This document shows, piece after piece, positions 26,415 to 35,788 of a DNA stretch of 64,000 nt. Origin of the DNA: Trichlorobacter ammonificans (GTDB lineage: Bacteria > Desulfobacterota > Desulfuromonadia > Geobacterales > Pseudopelobacteraceae); assembly GCF_933509905.1 (NCBI RefSeq), contig NZ_OW150024.1, positions 2,592,001-2,656,000 on the forward strand, read 5' to 3'. A model generated the notes under the pieces. The model was not told where the DNA came from and made no database searches. It worked only from the letters and a program-made list of their open reading frames with translations. The stretch's first letter is position 1. Every line of letters begins with the position of its first letter. The position numbers were made by a program, and so were the translations under genes.

Positions 26415-28235
26415 ATGAAACAGTCCGAAGCCGCTTCATACTGGGGCGGCATCGTCAAATCCATGGGGCTGGTGTTCGGCGATATCGGCACCAGCCCGAT
26501 CTATACCCTGACCGTCATCGTCACCCTCACAAAACCTTCCCAGCAGAGCATCTACGGCATTATTTCCCTGATCGTCTGGACCCTGATCCTGCTGGTCATG
26601 GTGGAGTACGCCTGGCTGGCCATGTCCCTGGGACGCAAAGGAGAAGGGGGTACCATCGTTCTGCGGGAGATTCTGGTCAGGATGCTCAAACCGGGCCGGC
26701 GGCTGGCATTTGTCACCTTTCTCTCCTACGTCGGCATCTGCCTGCTGATCGGCGACGGCGTCATCACGCCGGCCATCTCGATCCTTTCAGCCGTGGAAGG
26801 TCTGGAACTGATCCCCGGACTTGAGCACACCTCCCAGAACATCCTGATCCTGATTGCGGCCATCATCGCCGTGGGTCTGTTCATTTTCCAAAGCAAGGGA
26901 ACCGACCGGGTGGCCAGCGCCTTCGGACCGCTGATGGTGGTCTGGTTCCTGGCCCTGACCGTCTCGGGGGTGGTCTCCATTGTGGATCACCCCATGGTGG
27001 TCAAGGCGATCAATCCCTGGTACGCCCTCCAGTTCCTGAGGGACAACGGCCTGGCCGGCTTCTTTGTCCTGTCCGAAGTCATCCTCTGCGCCACCGGCGG
27101 CGAAGCGCTCTACGCCGACATGGGGCACCTGGGACGCAAGCCGATCGTCCGGGCCTGGTATTTCGTGTTCACCGCCCTGGTCATCAACTACCTGGGCCAG
27201 GGGGCCTACATCATCAACCACCCGGAAGCCACCAACATCCTGTTCGGCATGGTGCGCCACGAAGCGGCGTTCCTCTATATCCCCTTCCTGGTCCTGACGA
27301 TCATGGCCACGGTCATCGCCTCCCAGGCCCTGATCAGCGGCGTCTATTCCATCGTCTACCAGGGGGTCACCACCCGGATTCTGCCGCTCCTGAAGGTGGA
27401 GTACACCTCAAGCCACCTGAAGTCCCAGATCTACATCGGCTCGGTCAACTGGGTGCTCCTGGCCCTGGTGATCCTGATCATGCTGGTATTCCGGAAATCG
27501 GAAAACCTGGCCGCCGCTTACGGCCTGGCGGTGACCGGCACCATGACCATCACCGGCATCATGATGACCATGATCTTTGCCCGCACCACCAAGAAATGGA
27601 AAGTGCCGATCGCCCTGCTGGTCACCCTGCTGGACTTCGCGTTCCTGACCGCCAATCTGAACAAGTTTCCCCACGGCGGCTACTGGTCCATCATCCTGGC
27701 GTTGATTCCCTTCATAACCATCATGGTCTGGACCCGGGGACAGCGAGCCCTGTACCGCGCCATGCGGCCGCTCGATCTGGACACCTTCCGGCTCTCCTAT
27801 GAGCAGATTTACGCCAAGGGACGGAACATCCCCGGCACGGCCCTGTTCTTTGTCAAGGAACATACGGTGGTCCCCCCCTATGTGGCCCACTGCATCATCC
27901 GCAGCAACATCATCTACGAGCGCAACATCTTCATCTCCCTGATCCGCACCGATGAGCCCTACGGCGTCGACACCACGCTCATCGAAGGGCTTGCCACTGG
28001 CCTCGACGTGTTCGAAATCAGCGCAGGGTACATGGAACTTCTCAGCATCGAGGAATTGTTGCGGAAAAACGGCATCAGGGAGAAGGTCATCTTCTACGGC
28101 GTTGAGGACATAGCCACCAATAACTTGATTTGGAAGCTGTTTTCGACTATCAAGCGTCAGACACCGAACTTCGTACAGTTCAACAAGCTGCCGGCTGCTC
28201 GGCTCCAGGGGGTGGTAACCCGCGTGGAGATGTAA
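26415..28235 (+). CDS. kup: Low-affinity potassium transporter Kup (first copy)
   Basis: A 606-residue potassium/proton symporter with twelve membrane segments. The N-terminal signature GLVFGDIGTSPIYTL and the conserved GDGVITPAISILSAVEG segment are complete, and a C-terminal cytoplasmic domain of about 150 residues is present. It is first in a two-gene unit with a close paralogue 18 nt downstream. Expression is probably tied to potassium supply through the box array at 26266. Confidence 0.96.
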   Translation: MKQSEAASYWGGIVKSMGLVFGDIGTSPIYTLTVIVTLTKPSQQSIYGIISLIVWTLILLVMVEYAWLAMSLGRKGEGGTIVLREILVRMLKPGRRLAFVTFLSYVGICLLIGDGVITPAISILSAVEGLELIPGLEHTSQNILILIAAIIAVGLFIFQSKGTDRVASAFGPLMVVWFLALTVSGVVSIVDHPMVVKAINPWYALQFLRDNGLAGFFVLSEVILCATGGEALYADMGHLGRKPIVRAWYFVFTALVINYLGQGAYIINHPEATNILFGMVRHEAAFLYIPFLVLTIMATVIASQALISGVYSIVYQGVTTRILPLLKVEYTSSHLKSQIYIGSVNWVLLALVILIMLVFRKSENLAAAYGLAVTGTMTITGIMMTMIFARTTKKWKVPIALLVTLLDFAFLTANLNKFPHGGYWSIILALIPFITIMVWTRGQRALYRAMRPLDLDTFRLSYEQIYAKGRNIPGTALFFVKEHTVVPPYVAHCIIRSNIIYERNIFISLIRTDEPYGVDTTLIEGLATGLDVFEISAGYMELLSIEELLRKNGIREKVIFYGVEDIATNNLIWKLFSTIKRQTPNFVQFNKLPAARLQGVVTRVEM

Positions 28236-28253
28236 CGCCGGCATGGGAGTACC

Positions 28254-30077
28254 ATGTCACACACACAGGAAAACGACTCCTTCTGGGGCGGTATCGTCAA
28301 GGCACTGGGGCTGGTGTTCGGCGATATCGGCACCAGTCCGATCTACACCCTCACCGTTGTCTTCACCCTGACGAAGCCCACGCTCGGGAACGTCTACGGC
28401 ATCCTCTCCCTGGTTTTCTGGACCATGACCATCCTGGTAACTGTCGAATACGCCTGGCTGGCCATGTCCCTGGGACGCAAGGGGCAGGGTGGGGAGATCG
28501 TCCTTCGGGAAATCCTGATCAGGATGCTGAAGAAGGGGAGGCTGCTGGCCTTTGCCGGCTTTCTTTCGTTCCTGGGGGTATCCCTGCTGCTGGGGGACGG
28601 CGTCATCACCCCGGCGATTTCAATACTGTCCGCCGTGGAAGGGATGCTGCTGATTCCGGCACTGTCCGGCATGAAGCAGGGGATGCTGGTGGGGATCGCC
28701 GCCCTGATCGCTTTTACCCTGTTTTTCTTCCAGTCCCGCGGCACCGACCGGATGGCCGGCATTTTCGGCCCGGTCATGGCTGTGTACTTCCTGTCGTTAC
28801 TGGTGTCGGGTGCTGTCTCCATCTCCAGCATGCCGGGTATTGTGGCGGCGGTCAGCCCCCACTACGCCGTTGAATTTTTCAGCAACAACGGCCTGTCCTC
28901 GTTCTTTGTCCTCTCCGAAGTCATTCTGTGCGCCACCGGCGGCGAAGCGCTCTATGCCGACATGGGGCACCTGGGACGCAAGCCGATCGTCCGGGCGTGG
29001 TATTTCGTCTTTTTCGCCCTGTACCTGAACTACCTGGGCCAGGGGGCGTTCATCATCCAGCACCCGGACGCCACCAACATCCTGTTCTCCATGATCAGGC
29101 ACCAGGCTCCCCTGCTGTACATCCCGTTCCTGCTGCTGACCGTCATGGCCACCATCATCGCTTCCCAGGCCATCATCAGCGGGGTCTTCTCCATCGTCTA
29201 CCAGGGGATCACCACTCGCCTGATGCCGCTGTTGAAGGTCGACTACACCTCCAGCCATATCCAGTCACAGATCTACATCGGTGCCGTTAACTGGATGCTG
29301 ATGATAGCCGTCATCTTCGTCATGTTCTTCTTCCAGAAGTCGCAGAACCTGGCAGCGGCCTACGGCATGGCGGTGACCGGCTCCATGACCATCACCGCCA
29401 CCATGATGATCCTGGTCTTCGCCAATACCATGAAAAAATGGAAGGTACCGATCGTGGTGCTGGTGGCGTTGCTGGATCTGGTCTACTTCGTCTCCACCTT
29501 TTCCAAGATTCCCCACGGCGCCTACTGGTCCATCATCCTGGCCGCCATCCCCTTTGTCACCATCATGATCTGGACCAGGGGGCAACGGGCTCTCTACCAC
29601 GCCCTCAAGCCGCTGGACCTGGAGACGTTCCTGCTCTCATTCGCGCAGATATTTGCAAAAGGCAGGAACATCCCCGGCACGGCACTGTTTTTCGTCAAAG
29701 GGCTGGATGTGGTCCCTCCCTATGTGGTGCATTGCATCATTCGCAGCAACATCATCTACGAGCGCAACATTTTTATCTCCATCGTGCGCACCGACGACCC
29801 CTTTGGCGTGGAATGCAGCCATCTGCCTGCTGTGGCGTCGGGACTCGAGTTCTTTGAGATTCGGGCGGGATATATGGAGGTGATCGACATCGAGCGGCAA
29901 CTGCATGCCCACGGCATCAGAGAAAAGGTGATCTTCTACGGCATCGAGGATATCAGCACCGCCAATCCGCTCTGGAAGGTCTTTGCCACCATCAAGAAAC
30001 TGACCCCCAACTTCGTGCAGTTCAACAAGCTGCCGGCCAGCAAGCTGCAGGGAGTGGTCACCAGGGTCGAGATGTAA
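28254..30077 (+). CDS. kup: Low-affinity potassium transporter Kup (second copy)
   Basis: A 607-residue paralogue of the preceding gene with the same motifs (GLVFGDIGTSPIYTL, GDGVITPAISILSAVEG) and twelve membrane segments. The two align along their whole length, with several near-identical stretches such as YADMGHLGRKPIVRAWY, and differ most in external loops and the C-terminal domain. A tandem duplication that has since diverged is the simplest reading. Its stop is 6 nt from the convergent pilT stop with no terminator between, so transcripts probably overlap. Confidence 0.96.
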   Translation: MSHTQENDSFWGGIVKALGLVFGDIGTSPIYTLTVVFTLTKPTLGNVYGILSLVFWTMTILVTVEYAWLAMSLGRKGQGGEIVLREILIRMLKKGRLLAFAGFLSFLGVSLLLGDGVITPAISILSAVEGMLLIPALSGMKQGMLVGIAALIAFTLFFFQSRGTDRMAGIFGPVMAVYFLSLLVSGAVSISSMPGIVAAVSPHYAVEFFSNNGLSSFFVLSEVILCATGGEALYADMGHLGRKPIVRAWYFVFFALYLNYLGQGAFIIQHPDATNILFSMIRHQAPLLYIPFLLLTVMATIIASQAIISGVFSIVYQGITTRLMPLLKVDYTSSHIQSQIYIGAVNWMLMIAVIFVMFFFQKSQNLAAAYGMAVTGSMTITATMMILVFANTMKKWKVPIVVLVALLDLVYFVSTFSKIPHGAYWSIILAAIPFVTIMIWTRGQRALYHALKPLDLETFLLSFAQIFAKGRNIPGTALFFVKGLDVVPPYVVHCIIRSNIIYERNIFISIVRTDDPFGVECSHLPAVASGLEFFEIRAGYMEVIDIERQLHAHGIREKVIFYGIEDISTANPLWKVFATIKKLTPNFVQFNKLPASKLQGVVTRVEM

Positions 30078-30083
30078 GGCGGT

Positions 30084-31163
30084 CTACGTGGCTGCGGCGG
30101 CCTCCTGCCGAGGCAGATACTGCTCGAACTGTTTTTTGTCGATGGCACAGCGGTAGGCTTCTTCCGGGTTGATCCGCTTGCTCTTGAGCAGGTCCAGCAG
30201 ATGCTGGTCCATCAACTGCATGCCGTCCTTCTTGGCGGTCTGAATGATCGACGGTATCTGGAAGGTCTTGCCCTCCCGGATCAGGTTGCCGATGGCCGGT
30301 GTCCCCAACATGATCTCCAGGGCGGCCACCCGACCGTGACCGTCGGCGGTTTTCAGCAACTGCTGGCAGACTACCCCTTTCAGCGACTCCGAGAGCATGG
30401 TCCGCACCTGGTCCTGGGACTCCTTGGGAAAGACGTCGATGATCCGGTCAATGGTCTTGGCGGCGGTGTTAGTGTGCAGGGTGCCGAACACCAAGTGGCC
30501 GGTCTCGGCGGCGCTCATGGCCAGTTGGATCGTTTCCAGGTCTCGCATCTCCCCCACCAGGATGATATCGGGGTCTTCCCGCAAGGCGGCCCGCAGGGCA
30601 GAAGAGAACGAATTCGTATGTGTCCCAATCTGGCGCTGATTGAGCAGCGACTGCTTGTTCTCGTGGATGAACTCCAGCGGATCTTCCAGCGTCAGAATAT
30701 GTTCCTTGCGGGTGGCATTGATCAGATCGATCATGGCGGCCAGGGTAGTTGACTTGCCGGAGCCGGTGGGACCGGTTACCAGCACCAACCCCTTTTTGAA
30801 CAGCGTCATCCGGCGCACGCCATCCGGCAGGGCAAGCTGGTCCGCGGAAAGAATCTTCGCCGGGATGATCCTGAATACCGCGGCCACCCCCCGATGGGTC
30901 ATCATGATATTACCACGGAACCGGGCCAGTTCCGGCACCGCATAGGCGAAGTCCAGATCGTTGGTGGCCTCGAAATGGGTCCTTTGCTCATCGGTCAGGA
31001 TTTCAAAGAGGATCGGAAGCAACTCCTCGTGGGACAGCGCCTTGAATTGAAGGCGCACCATCTCGCCATGCAGGCGGAAGATGGGAGGATTACCGGACGA
31101 AAGATGCAGGTCCGACGCCCCTTGCTCCTTCATCATCCTGAACAGTGCATCAATCTTAGCCAT
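30084..31163 (-). CDS. pilT: Type IV pilus twitching motility ATPase PilT
   Basis: A 359-residue hexameric ATPase that powers type IV pilus retraction. It has an N-terminal PAS-like domain, Walker A GPTGSGKST (131-139), Asp box region, Walker B ILVGEMRD and the C-terminal AIRNLIRE-like element seen here as AIGNLIREGK. ATG 31163 has AGGAG upstream; a longer frame to 31316 lacks support. It stands alone, without pilU or pilB, as often in Geobacter-type genomes with several pilT copies, so its role in motility versus other pilus functions is not certain. Confidence 0.95.
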   Translation of the reverse strand: MAKIDALFRMMKEQGASDLHLSSGNPPIFRLHGEMVRLQFKALSHEELLPILFEILTDEQRTHFEATNDLDFAYAVPELARFRGNIMMTHRGVAAVFRIIPAKILSADQLALPDGVRRMTLFKKGLVLVTGPTGSGKSTTLAAMIDLINATRKEHILTLEDPLEFIHENKQSLLNQRQIGTHTNSFSSALRAALREDPDIILVGEMRDLETIQLAMSAAETGHLVFGTLHTNTAAKTIDRIIDVFPKESQDQVRTMLSESLKGVVCQQLLKTADGHGRVAALEIMLGTPAIGNLIREGKTFQIPSIIQTAKKDGMQLMDQHLLDLLKSKRINPEEAYRCAIDKKQFEQYLPRQEAAAAT

Positions 31164-31399
31164 AGCGTATCTCCTCACAACGTAACCGTAACGCGCAGCG
31201 TTTCGGGAATGAACACCTTCTTCCGCAGTACCACCGCCATTTCCCATCCCAGGGTGTCCACAGGTGCAGACGCACGTCAGTCGGCATGCAGAACGGGATT
31301 CGGTTGGGCTGAACACACGTAACTGTTGTTTCCTCAGCAGGAAAGGGCTGTTCGTTTACCGCCCCTTGCCGCGCCGAATGCAAACAACAAGAAAACCAG

Positions 31400-31428
31400 T
31401 TGACACACGAAAATCGGTTTGCTATAAG
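31400..31428 (+). promoter_or_regulatory. Sigma-70 promoter of tRNA-Gly
   Basis: TTGACA (31400-31405), a 17-nt spacer and TATAAG (31423-31428) lie 13 nt upstream of the tRNA. This is nearly consensus and fits a strong stable-RNA promoter. Confidence 0.85.
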
Positions 31429-31441
31429 TGCAAGTCCAAGC

Positions 31442-31516
<75 letters not shown>

Positions 31517-32833
31517 CTAATAAGATAATGGGATTAAGTAGTTAGGCTTGACAATCCCTTGACTGTGCCCGGTACTGTACCCATACAGTGCCGGGTTTTT
31601 CTTTTTCCGGGGCTCGATAAAGTCACGTCCAAAGTAGTCCAGAATTGCCACAGCGTCCTCCTCAAGTCCTTCCACGTAGTTCCCGTAGACTTCATATACC
31701 ATCTGTTTTGAAGCATGGCCCATGAGCTTAACCAACCGCAAGGGGTTAACTCCTATGGTCAAGGCCCAGGCCGCGAAGGTGTGCCGAGCCGTATAGGAGG
31801 TCATGGGAGCAATACCAGCCTTGTCCACTGCTTTTTTCCAGACCTTGGCAAAGTCGGTGCTGTGCAGTCTGCTTCCCCTAGCGGATGTGACTAGATACGG
31901 AGTGGTAGCCCTGGCAACCAGGATATCCAATCGCTTTCTGATGGCGTCGGTGATGTAGATATCCCTTTTGCGGAAGGCGGTCTTCAAGCTGCTTTTCTCG
32001 TTCTTGAGAACATACGAAGAGGTCAGCTTGAGATAATCGCCCTGGATGCTGTCTTTGGTCAGGGCGGCCATTTCCGAAACAATCATGCCGGTCAGGATCA
32101 TGAGTTCCGCAATGGGGCGGTAGTGCTCTTCCAGGCTTTCAAGGAACAGTTGCCAATCGCGGAAGCGAAGGGCAAGGCGTTCTTTCTTCTCGGTCTTCGG
32201 CAGCTTTTTGTGGATACCGTCGCAGGGGTTTTTTATTACCCAGCGGTAATGGTCGCAGGCGTCATTCCAAATGGCCCGAAAGGGTATCAGGATGTTGACC
32301 TTACGCGCCCGTGACAGGGGCTTGCCCTTGTTGGGGCCGGTTTTCCATTTCAGCGTTTCAGTGAACTTGTACAGTTCCTGGCCGGTGATCTGGTGAAAGG
32401 TCAGGTTCTTGAAGTGGGGCAGCATCCGCCGGATTGCTTCCTGATAGTCCCGGTGTTTGGTGGGGGAGCCAAAGGTGGGGAAGATGGTCTTCATCCATTC
32501 CTTGACGTAATCACCGAACAGGACGTTATGCGGTTCCGGGCGGTACTCCCTGCCTTCCAGTTTGGTAAAGAACGCTTTTTCCTTCCTGCTAGCTCCGGGG
32601 AACGCTTCGGCGAATTTGAAGGTTCCCTTCTCTACCCGGTCCCCAATCCTGTTCAGGAAGTCCCGGACCTTCTGTTCATTGGCCGGGGTGTCGTCCAGTT
32701 CAGTGGAACGAATAATCCGGTGGCCGAAGTAGTAGAAGTCGATGTAGAGCTTGCAGGAGTCTTTCCTGCGCTTAACTCTGCCGAACTGCTTTGCTGGTTG
32801 TTCCAGGGCCAGCATCCCTTTCTTGGTTCTCAT
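31517..32833 (-). CDS. int: Tyrosine-type site-specific recombinase (integrase)
   Basis: A 438-residue phage/island integrase. The N-terminal arm-binding region (about 15-80) resembles the DUF3596-type domain of lambdoid-like integrases. A core-binding SAM-like domain (about 105-210) and the C-terminal catalytic domain follow. The second arginine is in TARHTF (R350), the GH box is MGHAS (H373) and the likely nucleophile is Y383 in EVYGNY. The first catalytic arginine, expected in TGMRxSE, is isoleucine here (TGMIVSE, I251). The stop codon abuts the tRNA. It should integrate and, with the small HTH protein, excise the island. Confidence 0.92.
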   Translation of the reverse strand: MRTKKGMLALEQPAKQFGRVKRRKDSCKLYIDFYYFGHRIIRSTELDDTPANEQKVRDFLNRIGDRVEKGTFKFAEAFPGASRKEKAFFTKLEGREYRPEPHNVLFGDYVKEWMKTIFPTFGSPTKHRDYQEAIRRMLPHFKNLTFHQITGQELYKFTETLKWKTGPNKGKPLSRARKVNILIPFRAIWNDACDHYRWVIKNPCDGIHKKLPKTEKKERLALRFRDWQLFLESLEEHYRPIAELMILTGMIVSEMAALTKDSIQGDYLKLTSSYVLKNEKSSLKTAFRKRDIYITDAIRKRLDILVARATTPYLVTSARGSRLHSTDFAKVWKKAVDKAGIAPMTSYTARHTFAAWALTIGVNPLRLVKLMGHASKQMVYEVYGNYVEGLEEDAVAILDYFGRDFIEPRKKKNPALYGYSTGHSQGIVKPNYLIPLSY

Positions 32834-32858
32834 TCTATAGCCTCATTTCCGTTACCTC

Positions 32859-32878
32859 CCTTCGGTGTGTCTTGAGTC
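32859..32878. repeat. Island 20-bp inverted repeat, int-proximal copy
   Basis: CCTTCGGTGTGTCTTGAGTC lies 26 nt upstream of the integrase start. Its exact reverse complement is at 38009-38028, 58 nt inside the right end of the island. Position and exactness suggest integrase arm-type or replication-related binding sites. Confidence 0.8.
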
Positions 32879-33017
32879 TGAGAGGGAGAATAGCGGTATT
32901 TCATATATCTGGCAATTATTGCTTTGGAGGACGCGGGGGAACGATGGTGGTTTTTCAACCTTCTTCCCCGCGTCGTCCCTTCCGGGGTTGTTTCCGGCCG
33001 TGGTAGTTGGCTTTGTA

Positions 33018-33042
33018 TGGCGCGAAAACCCTTTTACGCGCC
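33018..33042. repeat. Hairpin between xis-like gene and int
   Basis: A perfect stem of about 8 bp (ATGGCGCG with CGCGCCAT) with a 12-base AT-rich loop. It lies in the 236-nt space between the HTH gene and the integrase, which otherwise shows only another GC-rich imperfect hairpin at about 32930-32980. No gene is seen in this space. It could be a terminator for the rep-xis transcript or part of the attachment complex. Confidence 0.5.
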
Positions 33043-33069
33043 ATTACTGTGCGGCTTTCAGCCGGATCA

Positions 33070-33372
33070 TCAGCCACCGGCCCCGTATTCCAGGTTGATC
33101 CCCGGTTGTGAGGGGACACGGTTTGTCTTTTTAGCGGCTGGCTTGCTGGGGTGCACGTTTCGTGCAGCGGCTTTTGTTTTGCGCTTCTGGTGCAGCAGGA
33201 GTCCCGTGTCCCAGACAAAGCGGAGTACGCGCCCGATCCTGAAGTAATGTGTCCCTTCATGGAGCAGACCGCTTTTCAGCCAGCCAAAGACCGTGGTGCG
33301 CGATACCTTGAGCTTGTCGGCAAACTCTTCCACGGTGAGCAGGTCGTTGTCAGAATGGCAGGTCATCGTCAT
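33070..33372 (-). CDS. Small HTH protein, putative excisionase/AlpA-like
   Basis: A 100-residue protein with an N-terminal MerR/Xis-type winged HTH: LLTVEEFADKLKVSRTTVFGWLKSG, then a short wing FRIGRVLRF. A basic tail rich in Lys, Arg and Ala follows (KRKTKAAARNVH). ATG 33372 was chosen for the GGGAGG upstream. It overlaps the end of the Rep gene by 23 nt and lies upstream of int, the classic place for a recombination directionality factor. It may also repress or activate int. Confidence 0.8.
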   Translation of the reverse strand: MTMTCHSDNDLLTVEEFADKLKVSRTTVFGWLKSGLLHEGTHYFRIGRVLRFVWDTGLLLHQKRKTKAAARNVHPSKPAAKKTNRVPSQPGINLEYGAGG

Positions 33373-34498
33373 GGTCTGCCCCTCCCAATGTTCCCCGATA
33401 GCCGAGCTTAAAGAGTTTCTCTTGAAGCTTTTCTTTGAATGTACGGTCATCCCCATGACGCTCAAGAAGGTCATACAGATTACGGATTGATTCTTTACGG
33501 TCTTTGATACCAGACAGGGCGGCAATGGTTATCATCCGTGAATAGACATGGGGCAGGATTTTCTTGATTTCCTGCGGTTTATCGCTGTCATAGTGGCGGC
33601 GGTCACCGTTATTGACGCCCAGCAGTTCACCACAGGCCCGGACAGCTTCCCACCAGGGATGTATGGTGCGGCGTTCTGCCTTGTCATTGTCCGGCAGACG
33701 CAAGGAGAACCATTCCGTTGTCAGATATTCCCAGATAGCGCCGATCGTTTCCCAGAGGTCTTCAAGGGTTTTTATCCGGTATTGGTGTAGGAAAGAACGG
33801 CGTAGCTGAAATTCAACCCGCCAGATGTTTTCTGAATCGTGAATCCCCCAGAGGTCAAGGAACCAATACTTGTTGCTTTTCTGGATTTCCTTGCCTTTGT
33901 CATAGATACGAAGCCGCACCGGTGATCCAGGCGAACTACTGTAGAAGGTTTCCAGGATGCCGCTGTTGATGTGTGTGTTGATGTAACGGCTACGGGATAC
34001 CTTGTGCTGTTCCAGGAAAGGAAAGTCAGGTGGCGGGCAGATGCGGAAGTCTGCCGACAGGTCGCAGCGGCTGGGCTGGATGCGGTCAATGATTCCGCCG
34101 AAGTGTTCCAGGTCAAAGGTCAGCAGGTCTATAATGGACGCAAAAGGTTCATGCCACAGGGCAGCGGAACTGATTGAGACATAGACATTCGGGGAATTGC
34201 CGTATTTGTCAGATTTTGCGAGGTAGAGGTGATATTCCAGAAATTGGATATGGTAGCGATAATTCGGCGGCTTGCCGCTGGGAAGGTGCAGGAATTGACG
34301 GTCAAGGTCGGTTGACTCGATGATGGATGTGTTTTCCTGGGAGGCCTGCTTTTTTGCTTCCAGGTCTTTACAGACTTCAGACCAACCAGCATTCCAGGAG
34401 ACAAACAAGCCAAGATCAAGACTGTCTATTCCGCAAAGCAAAAGTCGAAATGTTTCACAGGGTGGGTTTAGCGCATGGCGTGTTACAGATAACGCCAT
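33350..34498 (-). CDS. rep: Rolling-circle replication initiator-like protein (Rep_trans family)
   Basis: About 382 residues. Two blocks match replication initiation factors of the pT181/phage CTX-RstA type (Rep_trans): SRCDLSADF near 165 and LRIYDKGKEI near 210, followed by WRVEFQLRR. In that family a tyrosine nicks the origin to start rolling-circle replication; several Tyr lie downstream but I cannot assign the catalytic one. Its presence suggests the island can replicate after excision. The start is uncertain because no clear ribosome site precedes ATG 34498. It ends overlapping the xis-like gene. An IS copy lies directly upstream and may have removed its promoter region. Confidence 0.8.
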   Translation of the reverse strand: MALSVTRHALNPPCETFRLLLCGIDSLDLGLFVSWNAGWSEVCKDLEAKKQASQENTSIIESTDLDRQFLHLPSGKPPNYRYHIQFLEYHLYLAKSDKYGNSPNVYVSISSAALWHEPFASIIDLLTFDLEHFGGIIDRIQPSRCDLSADFRICPPPDFPFLEQHKVSRSRYINTHINSGILETFYSSSPGSPVRLRIYDKGKEIQKSNKYWFLDLWGIHDSENIWRVEFQLRRSFLHQYRIKTLEDLWETIGAIWEYLTTEWFSLRLPDNDKAERRTIHPWWEAVRACGELLGVNNGDRRHYDSDKPQEIKKILPHVYSRMITIAALSGIKDRKESIRNLYDLLERHGDDRTFKEKLQEKLFKLGYRGTLGGADHDDDLPF

Positions 34499-34566
34499 GC
34501 TTGGGGGTGACTCGGAGGAGGCACCAGGGGCTCCGGTTGAACCGTCACCCCTGGTGTAGTGTGATG

Positions 34567-35755
34567 GTATTCACCTGACAGTTGGCCATTTTCAGTTGGT
34601 GGCCATACTGCCCTTGAATGGTAAAAGATGAAGTTGCTCAGACTAAATCTTTCCATCAAGGAGAACAGTATGACCACCGCCGAGAAAGTATCACGAAGAA
34701 AGCTCAGTTTGCTAGAGTTGGCCGCCGATCTTTCGAATGTCAGCAAAGCCTGCAAGCTCATGGGTTATTCGCGGCAGCAGTTCTATGAAATCCGTCGAAA
34801 CTATCAGACCTACGGTTCAGCCGGTCTGGTTGATCGGATGCCCGGAGCCAGAGGCCCGCATCCTAACCGAGTCGATGAATCTGTAGAGCAGGCGATTCTT
34901 GAACACTGCCTGGCTCATCCCGGTCATGGCCCGCTACGTGTTGCCAACGAGTTAGCTCTTAAAGGTACCCAGGTTAGCTCAGGAGGCGTTCGCGGAGTCT
35001 GGAGCAGGCACAACCTGCTGACCAAACAGGAACGGATGCTGCGACTTGAAAAGAGCGTCCGGGAACAAGCCTTCGAACTGTCAGATGAGCAGATCAGGGC
35101 CTTGGAACGGTTCAGCCCTGAGTTCAGGGAGCGTCACATCGAAACCAGCCACACCGGCGATCTCGTAGCAGTGGACACCTTCTTTGTCGGCACTCTGAAA
35201 GGCGTCGGCAAAGTCTACCTGCAATCGGTCATTGATTGCTACTCACGCTACGCCTGGGGCAAGCTCTACACCAATAAGCTGCCGGTCACTGCCGTGCATG
35301 TGCTTAATGAAGACGTACTGCCGTTCTTTGAAGAACATGACGCCCGGATCAGCACCATCCTCTCGGATAATGGCAGGGAGTTCTGCGGCAGGCCGGACAA
35401 TCATCCCTACGAGCTGTTCCTACAGCTTGAAGAGATCGAGCACCGCACCACCAAGGTCAGACGTCCGCAGAGCAATGGCTTTGTCGAACGGCTGCACAGA
35501 ACCTTGCTTGACGAACACTTCCGGGTAATGGGCCGCACCAAGTGGTACGAGTCGTTGGACGAGATGCAGACCGATCTGGACACCTATCTCAAGACTTACA
35601 ACTACGACCGCCCACACCAAGGCAGAAACATGCTTGGCAGGACGCCATACACGGTTTTCATAGACGGCTTGCCAAAGAACGACGATTCAGATACTGAGGA
35701 CTACAAACTGGCAGCGTAAATCACGACCCATTCAAGGGCACTGTCAGGTGAATAC
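34567..35755 (+). mobile_element. IS481-family insertion sequence
   Basis: About 1.19 kb with one transposase. Outer terminal repeats GTATTCACCTGACAGT (34567-34582) and its exact inverse (35740-35755) are perfect over 16 nt. A second inverted match, GCCCTTGAATGG, lies directly inside at the right end but is separated by 27 nt at the left end. No target duplication is recognisable with these borders, so the exact ends remain open. Confidence 0.85.
34670..35719 (+). CDS. IS481-family transposase (DDE/rve)
   Basis: A 349-residue transposase. It has an N-terminal helix-turn-helix region (about 5-60, ACKLMGYSRQQFYEIRR) and then an integrase-core fold with the catalytic triad: Asp in VAVDTFFVG, Asp in ILSDNGREFCG, and Glu in NGFVERLHRTLLDEHF. 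AAGGAGAACAGT precedes ATG 34670. The gene is intact and the IS could be active. The stop codon is in frame with the truncated cargo gene downstream, which blocks read-through fusion. Confidence 0.93.
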   Translation: MTTAEKVSRRKLSLLELAADLSNVSKACKLMGYSRQQFYEIRRNYQTYGSAGLVDRMPGARGPHPNRVDESVEQAILEHCLAHPGHGPLRVANELALKGTQVSSGGVRGVWSRHNLLTKQERMLRLEKSVREQAFELSDEQIRALERFSPEFRERHIETSHTGDLVAVDTFFVGTLKGVGKVYLQSVIDCYSRYAWGKLYTNKLPVTAVHVLNEDVLPFFEEHDARISTILSDNGREFCGRPDNHPYELFLQLEEIEHRTTKVRRPQSNGFVERLHRTLLDEHFRVMGRTKWYESLDEMQTDLDTYLKTYNYDRPHQGRNMLGRTPYTVFIDGLPKNDDSDTEDYKLAA

Positions 35756-35788
35756 TATCTCTGTACAAGTAGTGATTGTTCATTTCTA

